Source: Bacillota bacterium
GTDB lineage: Bacteria > Bacillota > Clostridia > Acetivibrionales > DTU013
Direction of reading: 5' to 3'
Assembly: GCA_023433505.1 (NCBI GenBank)
Contig: JAEZCO010000086.1
Coordinates: 1-64,000 of the forward strand
DNA length: 64,000 bases
The notes under the pieces are model-generated. The model was not told the DNA's origin and did no database searches. It was given only the letters and a program-made list of their open reading frames with translations. This document shows positions 47,330 to 55,825 of the stretch, one piece after another. Made by a program: the position numbers and the translations under genes. Positions within the stretch are counted from its first letter, which is position 1. Each line of letters opens with the position of its first letter.

Positions 47330-48952
47330 GTGACTAAACTTACCAGTGAGCAAGCATTAATTTTGGATATTGCCAAGAATGCTTTAAATATTGAGGACTT
47401 ACAAGTAAATGAAGAGATTATAAGCAACATGGACTGGGATTTATTTTTAAAAACTGCACTAGATCATAAAGTGTTTCTACTAGCATACAAGGCAGTTTTC
47501 AGATACTTGCCGAATTTTTATGTAGACAAGTATAAGCAAGAATATAATGCTATTATAAACAAAATAAACTGTATTGTTGAAGAGATTGAAAGGGTTTGCA
47601 AACTTGCAGATGAAAATGCTATAAGATATGTTGTATTTAAAGGTATTTCTTTTTCAAAAATTATTTATGATGATATCTATGCCAGACAATTTCACGATAT
47701 TGATATTTTAGTCGAAGAAGATGACATGATTAAGCTGGATTATATTATAAGAAAAAACGATTATTTTCAGGTATATTATTTTGATTCGCATAATTCGTCG
47801 TTTAAGCTGCTTCCTTTTCCGTTGCTTAAAGATCCTGGTCACCATGAATATTTTGAATACTGTATAAAGCTGAAAAATAATGAAATTATAAAACTCGAAA
47901 TTGCAAGATTTCTCCATATTATTAAAGATAGGCATATTAGTAGTTTTTCATGGGGTATCCAAGTTCTTCAAATAAATGATTTTATTATAAGTACTTTTGA
48001 TTTTTATCATACTCTTCTATCTTTATGTGAGAATACCTATATAAATTCTGAAGAGATGTGTAGTTCACTTGGCAAATACATGATTAGAGATTATATTGAC
48101 TTATATACTTTCTGTTCAAAATATAAAAATAAAATCAATTGGGATGAGTTCAAGGAAATGGCAATCAAATATGATGTATTAAATCAAATAACTATAGTTT
48201 TCGAAAACTTATTCCAAATTTATGAGGATAATTGGGTTCTTGATATTAAAGAACACCTAAAGAAGAATCATAATTACAATCCGTATCCTGAACTTAAATG
48301 GAAAAACTCCTTTGTGAATAGAATATTTTCAGGAATGGAAGGGAAAATCGAAACAATTCAACAAATAAAAGAAAAAATTTTTAGCAAGCCAGTCTCTCCA
48401 TTAATATCTGTATCAAAATCTAGGAATATTCAAGAATGTGATCTATTTGATACAAATAATTATTATTATTTAGAGAATAAGTATATGCTGGACTTAAGGT
48501 TTCTAATTTCCTATGACGAAAGCAACTTGTTTCTTTTGCTGAATATGGATAAAAGAATGTATAAAAACCTCAATAAATATATTTTTGAATTTCGTGTATT
48601 TGATAATGATATGGGGAGTAGGGTTATGACAACATTCGTTGACATATCACGTAATGAAAATGATATAGTATGTGGTTATTGTAATTCATATGATTCATTT
48701 AGTTCAAATGATTTAAGGGCAAATGAATTATTCAAACGTTGTAATGGGGAAATAATCAATTTTGATGAAATTAGTATCATAAAAACTGCTGTTCCTTTTA
48801 AGGACTTATTAATAGATGTTTCAAAACCTTTATTAAAGGTTGCATATTGTTTGACACTTTTAAAGAAAGTGTATGAACACGTGTATCAACCTATTTGTTC
48901 TTCTGCTAAGTCATTTTTTGATAACAATATAGTAGAAATTAAAGTTTCATAA
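47330..48952 (+). CDS. NTP_transf_5-like nucleotidyltransferase-fold protein
   Basis: The start codon at 47330 is GTG, eight bases after GGAGGGGA; the product is 540 residues. Residues 90-130 show the family core: YVVFKGISFSKIIYDD then RQFHDIDILV, matching the VLKG...LYP...R...DIDLLV pattern of PF14907, with the DxD that would bind metal. The C-terminal 150 residues are unlike the family and may be a separate domain. Such proteins accompany some RiPP and polysaccharide clusters; their chemistry is poorly known. The gene is very AT-rich and lies between the exporter and radical SAM genes. Confidence 0.75.
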   Translation: MTKLTSEQALILDIAKNALNIEDLQVNEEIISNMDWDLFLKTALDHKVFLLAYKAVFRYLPNFYVDKYKQEYNAIINKINCIVEEIERVCKLADENAIRYVVFKGISFSKIIYDDIYARQFHDIDILVEEDDMIKLDYIIRKNDYFQVYYFDSHNSSFKLLPFPLLKDPGHHEYFEYCIKLKNNEIIKLEIARFLHIIKDRHISSFSWGIQVLQINDFIISTFDFYHTLLSLCENTYINSEEMCSSLGKYMIRDYIDLYTFCSKYKNKINWDEFKEMAIKYDVLNQITIVFENLFQIYEDNWVLDIKEHLKKNHNYNPYPELKWKNSFVNRIFSGMEGKIETIQQIKEKIFSKPVSPLISVSKSRNIQECDLFDTNNYYYLENKYMLDLRFLISYDESNLFLLLNMDKRMYKNLNKYIFEFRVFDNDMGSRVMTTFVDISRNENDIVCGYCNSYDSFSSNDLRANELFKRCNGEIINFDEISIIKTAVPFKDLLIDVSKPLLKVAYCLTLLKKVYEHVYQPICSSAKSFFDNNIVEIKVS

Positions 48953-49011
48953 ATGCTTCCCAATTTAATTTTCTATACAGTTTAAATCAATAAAAATTTG
49001 TGAGGTATAAT

Positions 49012-50382
49012 ATGGTAATTGGATATAACCTTAAAGGAAATATAACATCACTGAGTGATTATAAAGTAGGCCTTTCGATCAAAAGGAATTCAAAAAGATT
49101 AAGGGACTTTGTTGAAGGAATGACTTTAAAGGAGAAATTACTTAATGCTAAAGGTATGATAATGGTCCATCAACCTACAAATACCAGTATAGCACATTTT
49201 AATTTTATTCACAGCCAGCATTTTTTTCCCTTAAGTATTTTAGATTATGCTGTAGCTATACAAAACTTGGTTTGTAGGAATATACCTTCACTTCCTATTC
49301 TCTCCATTGATTCACATGATTATGGACCTTGTGATTTTAGATGCCTGGATTGTTTGGCGGAAGAGACTAGAACATGGGGAGAAAAAAAACTGGGTTTTAA
49401 GAATTTTGACCCAGTTCATTATGAAGCAGTATTGACAGAAATCAGCAGATATTCTCGGGAAAGAGGATGTGAATCTGTAAGGTTTGAAATGTCTGGTGAA
49501 GGCAATCCTGATATGTATTCCCATAGAGCAAGAATTATTAGGCATGCTAAGGAAAAGTGTAATATGGGAGTGGTGTATGTAAGTTCTGGAAGTCGTTTGA
49601 CAAAGGAGTCCATTGATGCTCTTGTTGAATGTGCATCATATATAAGAATAAGTTTTCCGGGACTTAACAATGACGCATATTCTATTTATTCTAGGCAAGC
49701 CGGAAATCGTAAGGACCAGTTTACATATGATGCTGCTTTGAGACTACTGGAAACACTGACTAATAGAAGGGCACAGTGTGGAAGAGATGGTGAATTATTA
49801 ATTGGTATTAGGACATGCATGCGTCCTGAAAATGAAGGCTGGTATAATAAAACTGCCCTTCGTATTGGTGAATTAGGGGCTGACAGTTTTCAAATTGTAA
49901 AGATACTTGTTCCCATTGGATATAATGTTCAGGATTTTCCTTTATCTAATGAAACAATTTATGAATTACAGGAAGTTAAAAGAAAAAAGGGGGATGGAAA
50001 GCTGATGCATGTCCAAGTGCCCCAAAAACTTGACTATATGTATTATAGCAGAGAAATCGATGAACTAATAAAACCAGCTGAATGTTTTAGCTCATCAGTA
50101 TCACCAATATTATACGGGCCTCATCTCGTAATATGCACACATTGGGGAAAAATTACTGATATTGAGAATTCACATTATGGAGTAATAACTGGTGAACCTG
50201 GTCAGCTAAATAATATAATTGCCGGGAATAGAGCAAATAAGATTAGAGATCATGTGCCTAGCCGCTGTAATGATTGCTGTTCTATATATGATAACCTGAT
50301 TATGTCAGCAATTAAAGCACAGTTATCACTTGCTAAGGATCCTAATGAAGTAGGTTTTTATTTGACTTATTATCCAAAGTAA
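49012..50382 (+). CDS. Radical SAM enzyme with SPASM/twitch-like C terminus
   Basis: ATG 49012, six bases after GAGG, gives 456 residues. The radical SAM cysteines are in CDFRCLDC (residues 107-114), after a 100-residue N-terminal extension. The barrel continues with RFEMSGEGNPDM, a GGE-like site, and later SADSFQIV-type strands. Near the C terminus, cysteines in AECF, VICTHW and RCNDCCSIYDN could bind an auxiliary cluster. The enzyme probably modifies a peptide or small molecule by 5'-deoxyadenosyl radical chemistry. The gene at 52686 is its paralog without the radical SAM cysteines. Confidence 0.88.
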   Translation: MVIGYNLKGNITSLSDYKVGLSIKRNSKRLRDFVEGMTLKEKLLNAKGMIMVHQPTNTSIAHFNFIHSQHFFPLSILDYAVAIQNLVCRNIPSLPILSIDSHDYGPCDFRCLDCLAEETRTWGEKKLGFKNFDPVHYEAVLTEISRYSRERGCESVRFEMSGEGNPDMYSHRARIIRHAKEKCNMGVVYVSSGSRLTKESIDALVECASYIRISFPGLNNDAYSIYSRQAGNRKDQFTYDAALRLLETLTNRRAQCGRDGELLIGIRTCMRPENEGWYNKTALRIGELGADSFQIVKILVPIGYNVQDFPLSNETIYELQEVKRKKGDGKLMHVQVPQKLDYMYYSREIDELIKPAECFSSSVSPILYGPHLVICTHWGKITDIENSHYGVITGEPGQLNNIIAGNRANKIRDHVPSRCNDCCSIYDNLIMSAIKAQLSLAKDPNEVGFYLTYYPK

Positions 50383-50475
50383 CTTAATTCCGTTAGGCAG
50401 AAATTTAAGATTTATTAAATAGTTCTTTATTAATAATAAGTATTAATTATAAAACTAATTGGAAAGGGTAGAGAT

Positions 50476-51513
50476 ATGACTCGCAACTTAGAAATTATTT
50501 CAACGGTACGTTCTTCAAAGTTAGAACCTTTCTATGAAGAGAGAGTGAGAAGATTGGTTATATTAGGATCAACTATTCTTCGATATAATATAAGCAAACA
50601 CGATGCGGTTGATTATGTTAAAGATATTTTTACAGCGAAAGATATAATTTCAAGCATGAATTTGCTTACTAAAATCAAGATTATGGTGGATATTCCGTTG
50701 CCAGGGACAAAAATAAGGCTTGGGCGATTTCCTCAAAATGAAATAAAAGTAGCGAAAGGGCAGAAAGTTATATTTAAGAGCAGCTTTGAACCAGTCTGTT
50801 TTGGTGACTTCATACCTATAAAATGCGATGCAATAGGAAATAAAGTATTTCATGAACAAATTATAGTATATGGTGATGGTGAAGGTAGATTTATTATCGA
50901 TGATATCATCGATGACAACAGTTTTTCAGCACTTTCCCAAAATAGTTTCTCAATGTGGTCTCATAAAGGTATTCATATTGGTAGTATTACAAATCAAATG
51001 AGTGATCCAATTGAAGTTAGAAAGTACATAGATTTTCTATCAAGCATTTCACCCGATATGGTAGCTTTTTCATTTGTAGAAAGTTCAGAGCAGGTAATCA
51101 ATCTAAAAAAACTTTTTAGCGCCATATTAGAGCAAAAAAAAATTGATTTTGTCAGTAAAATAGAGACATCAACAGGGGTAAAAAATATAGAAGACATAGC
51201 AGAATTATCTGACTACATCATGATAGCAAGAGGTGATTTAGCCTTGACATCACCTTTCACAATGTTAGGAATATATCAAAAAAGGATAATAGAAGCGTGT
51301 AAAAAGAAAGGTGTAAACGTATATGTGGCCACAGATATACTGGATTCTTTATATTTTAAATCTATTCCTTCAAGAGCAGAGATTATTGATATAACTGATT
51401 TAATTATTAGTGAAGTTGCTGGAGTCGTATTATCAGCACCTCTTTCTGCTTGTGAAAATTCGGAATTGGTTATTGGGACAATTAAAGAAATCCAACACCT
51501 AATTGAGAAATAA
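50476..51513 (+). CDS. Short pyruvate-kinase-like protein (copy 1)
   Basis: ATG 50476 follows GGAAAGGGT and gives 345 residues, against about 470 or more for true pyruvate kinases. It covers the barrel and a reduced B domain but lacks the C-terminal allosteric domain. Catalytic positions are mostly kept: Arg36, Asn38 and Ser40 in ILRYNIS, Lys228 and Glu230 in VSKIE, Asp254 in ARGDLAL, Thr286 in ATDILDS. The DTKGPEIR block is changed to DIPLPGTKIR, and the SGESA motif is lost. It may use phosphoenolpyruvate or a related enol in a new reaction. A second copy is at 55826. Confidence 0.85.
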   Translation: MTRNLEIISTVRSSKLEPFYEERVRRLVILGSTILRYNISKHDAVDYVKDIFTAKDIISSMNLLTKIKIMVDIPLPGTKIRLGRFPQNEIKVAKGQKVIFKSSFEPVCFGDFIPIKCDAIGNKVFHEQIIVYGDGEGRFIIDDIIDDNSFSALSQNSFSMWSHKGIHIGSITNQMSDPIEVRKYIDFLSSISPDMVAFSFVESSEQVINLKKLFSAILEQKKIDFVSKIETSTGVKNIEDIAELSDYIMIARGDLALTSPFTMLGIYQKRIIEACKKKGVNVYVATDILDSLYFKSIPSRAEIIDITDLIISEVAGVVLSAPLSACENSELVIGTIKEIQHLIEK

Positions 51514-51552
51514 CTATTTATATATACTTATATGGATAAAGGAGTTAAGTTA

Positions 51553-52440
51553 ATGCAATGTAATAAAATGAGCGATGGATATTGCATAGACATTATGCTA
51601 ACTGAACTATGCAATGTTAAATGTACACACTGTTATATGCGAGCTGACAGTTCTACAAATAAAATCACCATCACCAAGACTCAACTAGATGCTCTAATTG
51701 ACAATCTCCCACCAAATCCAAAAAGAATAATATTCACAGGTGGAGAAGTATACATGAAAAAAGACCTTCTCTATTATGCATTAAGTCAGGTTCAGAAGAA
51801 ATTCATAAACAATAAAGAGCTTAGTATACGAATTGAGACAAACGGTATGTTTTTTTATCAATCTCCACAGACAATCATTGAAGAAGCAAAAAGACTAATT
51901 AGTTATGGCGTGGATGTCATTAGATTGTCCGATGATGAATTCCATGCTGCTGGGGGGGTTGATTTGGAAAAAGTTAGATTGATCGGTAAGGTTCTGCAAG
52001 AGGGGGGATTGTCTATACGAGCTAGTTACCTTATTCAAAATAAAGCTCTTCCCATAGGAAGAGGCGAAGGATTGGAAGAAGAAAAAAGGGAATCAAAAAA
52101 ATGCATGAATTATCCATCGACTATTTATAAGCCATACTTATTTACAGACATTGGTGGAAACTTATATGTTTGTTCATGGAAATGTGTTCCTCCAATAGGA
52201 AATATAATATTGGAAGAATGGAAGGCAATCTGTAAAAGGCTCTATGATCCAATCCAAACAGCACTATTATGTGGAAATATACAGGAAGCAGTGAAATTAT
52301 ACATATCACAATTTAATAGTAGTTTTAGATATGAGGAAGCTTTGGATATAATATACCGCTTTGGAGAATGTATTGCATGCAATAAGATATTTAATTCACC
52401 ATCAGGGTTATCTACAGGTAAAAAACAGATTAATTATTAA
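51553..52440 (+). CDS. Second radical SAM enzyme
   Basis: I choose ATG 51553, eight bases after AAAGGAG; ATG 51532 is upstream of that site. The 295-residue protein has CNVKCTHC at residues 20-27 and the SAM-binding IIFTGGEVYM. C-terminal cysteines (KKCMNYP, VCSWKC, CIACNKIF) suggest a SPASM-like auxiliary cluster. It is not a close paralog of the first radical SAM enzyme. It closes the first module, and a structured repeat starts at its stop codon. Confidence 0.88.
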   Translation: MQCNKMSDGYCIDIMLTELCNVKCTHCYMRADSSTNKITITKTQLDALIDNLPPNPKRIIFTGGEVYMKKDLLYYALSQVQKKFINNKELSIRIETNGMFFYQSPQTIIEEAKRLISYGVDVIRLSDDEFHAAGGVDLEKVRLIGKVLQEGGLSIRASYLIQNKALPIGRGEGLEEEKRESKKCMNYPSTIYKPYLFTDIGGNLYVCSWKCVPPIGNIILEEWKAICKRLYDPIQTALLCGNIQEAVKLYISQFNSSFRYEEALDIIYRFGECIACNKIFNSPSGLSTGKKQINY

Positions 52441-52621
52441 CAACGTTCATCAGTCCCCACCTCTTTTGGTGAAGGATTTCCGATTAAAAATCTGTCAGTG
52501 GTGAGAAACAATCTCCCATCTGATGTTGTCTAAACGTCACGCGAAAGCGGAGTGCGCGGGCACAGCCTGCGTAAGCCGAAGCCGAATTCATTCCGGCATA
52601 GGCGTTTGACTGAAATTGAAT
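52437..52621 (+). repeat. Structured intercistronic repeat, copy B
   Basis: This copy begins at the TAA of the second radical SAM gene and lies in the 245-base gap before the next gene. Conserved blocks shared with 11368-11551 include TTTCCGATT, TGGTGAG, AAACGYCACGC, GCCTGCGT and ATTCATTCCGG. The outer stem is kept by different pairs (ACAAC/GTTGT and ATCAG/CTGAT), and the CGCGGGC/GCCTGCG hairpin has a G-U where the other copy has A-U. By eye the copies are roughly 70 percent alike, so they are old. Confidence 0.65.
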
Positions 52622-52685
52622 ATAATTATTATTTAAAGATTTTTGGTAATTTGTTTCTTTAGTATAGGGAAGGATTGTATTAACA

Positions 52686-53918
52686 ATGGAAAAAACACTT
52701 TATAATGTAGATGGAGTTCCTTTTTCTATTAATGAGCTAAATGAGGTGATAAACTATCATGGAGAAGAGGCTCAAAAAGGTTATATTAAAAAGATGCTTT
52801 TTAAATCTCCAAAGCTTGCTGCAGTTGATAGAATGACTAAAAAGATCATATATACATTTACCGACATACAACAATTGTATTTATATCCGTTAACTATACT
52901 TCATTATGTGGTTTATTTAGCAAGTTATGTAAGAAATGAAATCCCGAGGTTGCCAATTATTTTTATAAGTTTTGATAAACCTACTTTAAATGCAAATGAG
53001 TATTTTAAATTTATAAAATGCTGTGTTTTACAAACTAGAAACTTGAATGCTAAATTATGCTGTGTGGAATTTACATTAGACTTTCTTTCAGTTGATCAAG
53101 ACATGTTAAAAGAGTTCATAGCCTTAATATACAAATGTAAAATTGAGTTTGAAATAAAAGTTTGTGCAATTATAAAGGGTTTACCTAAGTCTATAGAGTT
53201 TGCAGATATACTAAGCAAATATGCGGATTATTTGCGATTTAATTTATATGGAATCTCAGAAGGCATATGTTACTACAAACAATCAGGTTGTTTGAAAGAA
53301 AATTTAAAATTTATTTCAAGAATTTCAAATCATAGATCACTTAGAGACAGTCTGATTATAGTAAAGACGTTCATGCAATTGGAAGATGAGAGGAAGTATC
53401 AAGCAATGAGTAATCTCTTATCTGAAATTGGTGTTGACATTTTTCAGATATCAAAGAAACTCCAGCCATTGGATATTGAAGATAATCCTTCTACTCCAGT
53501 TACACTTCAAAACGAATTAAACGATATGACTAAATTGTTTGATGGTTCAAGCGACAAGCTTCATGTTATTCATGTAAAAGATATATCTACTTTATATTAT
53601 CCAAGATTCATGCTAGACGAGAGAAATTCAAGAAAATGCTATAGTGCAGCTATGAAACCAGCAGTATTGATGAATTCAAGCTACCCATGTACTGTCACAC
53701 CCATACTTAACAATCCCAAACAGTGGTCTTTTGGCGATATACGCAAAGGGAGTTGTATCTACGCAACATCTAATGCAAGCAAAATTAGATCATGTGCGGG
53801 TAACAATTGTTCAGATTGTGCGAGCATATTTGAAAACGATTTTCTATATTCTGTAGAAAATTTTATTAAAGTAAACAGGGAGAGAGAAATTGATTTTTAC
53901 ATCATGGTGGAAAAATAA
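52686..53918 (+). CDS. Degenerate radical-SAM paralog lacking the cluster motif
   Basis: The 410-residue protein is colinear with the radical SAM enzyme at 49012. Corresponding blocks are RLPIIFIS with SLPILSID, YADYLRFNLYG with CASYIRISFPG, GVDIFQISKKLQP with GADSFQIVKILVP, and NCSDCASIFEN with RCNDCCSIYDN. The CxxxCxxC segment is replaced by FDKPTLNANEYFKFIKCC, so it cannot bind the usual [4Fe-4S] cluster. It keeps the C-terminal cysteines. A scaffold, a substrate-binding partner of the active paralog, or a new activity are all possible. There is no frameshift, so it is probably a functional gene. Confidence 0.8.
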   Translation: MEKTLYNVDGVPFSINELNEVINYHGEEAQKGYIKKMLFKSPKLAAVDRMTKKIIYTFTDIQQLYLYPLTILHYVVYLASYVRNEIPRLPIIFISFDKPTLNANEYFKFIKCCVLQTRNLNAKLCCVEFTLDFLSVDQDMLKEFIALIYKCKIEFEIKVCAIIKGLPKSIEFADILSKYADYLRFNLYGISEGICYYKQSGCLKENLKFISRISNHRSLRDSLIIVKTFMQLEDERKYQAMSNLLSEIGVDIFQISKKLQPLDIEDNPSTPVTLQNELNDMTKLFDGSSDKLHVIHVKDISTLYYPRFMLDERNSRKCYSAAMKPAVLMNSSYPCTVTPILNNPKQWSFGDIRKGSCIYATSNASKIRSCAGNNCSDCASIFENDFLYSVENFIKVNREREIDFYIMVEK

Positions 53919-53920
53919 GT
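53911..53920 (+). repeat. Left target-site duplication of the ISL3-like element
   Basis: AAAAATAAGT directly precedes the element and is repeated exactly at 55684-55693 after it. It contains the TAA stop of the degenerate radical SAM gene. The copy on the right supplies the transposase's TAA. Members of the family usually make 8-bp duplications, so two extra bases may be chance. Confidence 0.75.
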
Positions 53921-55683
53921 GGTACTTCCTCAAATATTCGTATAAAAATACTGGAAAAGTTCGCCTATGAATGGCATAATTGAAGTACCATAATATGAAA
54001 GTCTGTGCCAGGTTATGCCAAGGAGTACTTCAAAAGATTTCTTACAAGAGTTTTACCCTGTGGATCTGCTTGAGATATGGCAGATTAGAAATGGTAAGGG
54101 CGGAATAAAGGTTAACCTCAAGTCGAAAACGTATGAGTGTAGGTGTTTAAATGTGGGCAGCCTGTAATGAAGTATCATGGGACTTATACCGGTAATGTAC
54201 AGGATCTCCCCATCCTTGGTAAAAACGTTACACTTGAAATAGACTCATATGAATATAAATGTCAAAATCCAGAATGTAATGCAACCTCAACTACTGAGGA
54301 TTATGACGGTTTTCTGAGTTATTACAGCAGGATGACAGAAAGGTGTGAGGATTTCATATGTACCTTGGCGTTGGAAACAAGCTGTGAGGGCGCTGCCCGA
54401 ATCTGTAAGGAATAGGGATAAAAACCAGCGGTGAATGTATTATTAGGCTGCAAGAAAAACGATTCGAGCAGCAACCACAGCCGGAATGCAGAGAAGTCAT
54501 TGGCGTCGATGACTTCTCTTTCAAAAAGCGTCATACGTATGGAACAATTATAGTTGATGAAAATACACACCAAACCGTTGCAATCCTGGGCGGGTGATGG
54601 AAAAACATTAAGGGAATGGCTTAAGAATAATAAACATATCAAAATCGTAACCCGTGACCGTGCCAGTGCGAATGCAAAGGCAATTGCGGAGGAACTCCCG
54701 GATGCCAGGCAGATAGCTGACCGTTTCCATTTACACCAGAACCTTCTTGAAGCAATCACTAAAACCATAGGCCGTGAGATGTCGGCAACAATAGTCATAC
54801 CAAAGGAAAAACCGGAGCCTGAAAAGTTATCCACAAAAAAACCTGCGAAGGGTAAAAAAACATCACCAATTGTGGATAACATTAGCGGAGCGGAAGAGAA
54901 ACGTTTACAACTAATCAGACAGATATAGGAGTTCCATAAAGAGGGACTGAGCCTATCCGAAATATCAAGGCGAACGGGCAAACACTCCAAGACTATCAAA
55001 AATATCTTGAAGGAGATCCCACAAAACTATGTAAATCCAATTGTAGCGGTATACTGGACCAATATAAGGACTTTATTATAAAATTCCTGCAGGAGGGGCT
55101 GCATCAGGCAGCGGTCATACGGCAGCTCAATGAGCAGGGATATGACTGCTCAGATGCCAATGCAAGAGTCTATATCAAAAACCTCCGTGATGAGAACGGT
55201 ATTAAAGCAGCAAGATGCTGGAAGGGAGAAAGGACAGAAAGATTAATAAAGGGCAATGGTTCAAGTGGCGAGAAGTTTGATTATATAACCAGGAAGGACG
55301 TATTCAACCACTTATGGATGAATAATAAGCTAACAGTTTACCATAGAAGATACATCTTTAATAAATATCCTATCTTTGTACAAACTGGCAAAATGCATTA
55401 ATGAATTCAGGGAAATATTTAGTACAAAGAATATGCCGCTGCTTTACCTGTTCATTGAGTGTTATAAGAATTACAATATAAATCGAAATATCATCTTTTG
55501 CAAAAGGCCTAGAAAACGATTTTGAAACTGATTTAAGCAACGGCTATGTCGAGGGCAGTAACAATAAGTTAAAAATGGTAAAGCGTACTATGTATGGGAG
55601 GTGTAGCAGGAAACTGCTTGCTGCAAAGCTGATGTACCAACTAGATCAGGAACCAGTTAAATACGGATATTTGAGGAAGAAAC
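53921..55683 (+). mobile_element. Decayed ISL3-family insertion sequence
   Basis: The element is 1763 bases long, with 22-bp ends that are inverted repeats: 53921-53942 begins GGTACTTCCTCAAATATTCG, and the reverse complement of 55662-55683 agrees at 19 of 22 positions. The right repeat overlaps the 3' end of the transposase frame. Both sides are flanked by AAAAATAAGT. The transposase is broken by several frameshifts, so the copy cannot move by itself. Confidence 0.8.
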
Positions 55684-55691
55684 AAAAATAA
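54015..55691 (+). pseudogene. ISL3-family transposase pseudogene
   Basis: The frame starts at ATG 54015 (PRSTSKDFLQEFYPVDLLEI), shifts near 54140 into the zinc-binding KCGQPVMKYHGTYTG block with CQNPEC, stops at 54415, then resumes as GVDDFSFKKRHTYGTIIVDE and VTRDRASANAKAI, the DDE core region, with further breaks near 54590 and 54928. A helix-turn-helix (LSLSEISRRTGKHSKTIKNI) follows. The end, LSNGYVEGSNNKLKMVKR and YGRCSRKLLAAKLMY, is the usual ISL3 C terminus. At least three disruptions make it inactive. Confidence 0.85.
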
Positions 55692-55825
55692 GTTACTATT
55701 TCGTGGTATATCCTACAAGCAATAGACATTTTTTAATATATAAGATAGAATAATTACCAATGGTTGTCTTGTTAAAAGGTCATAAATCTTTATAATGAAG
55801 TAAATAATGAATAAAAGAGGTACCT

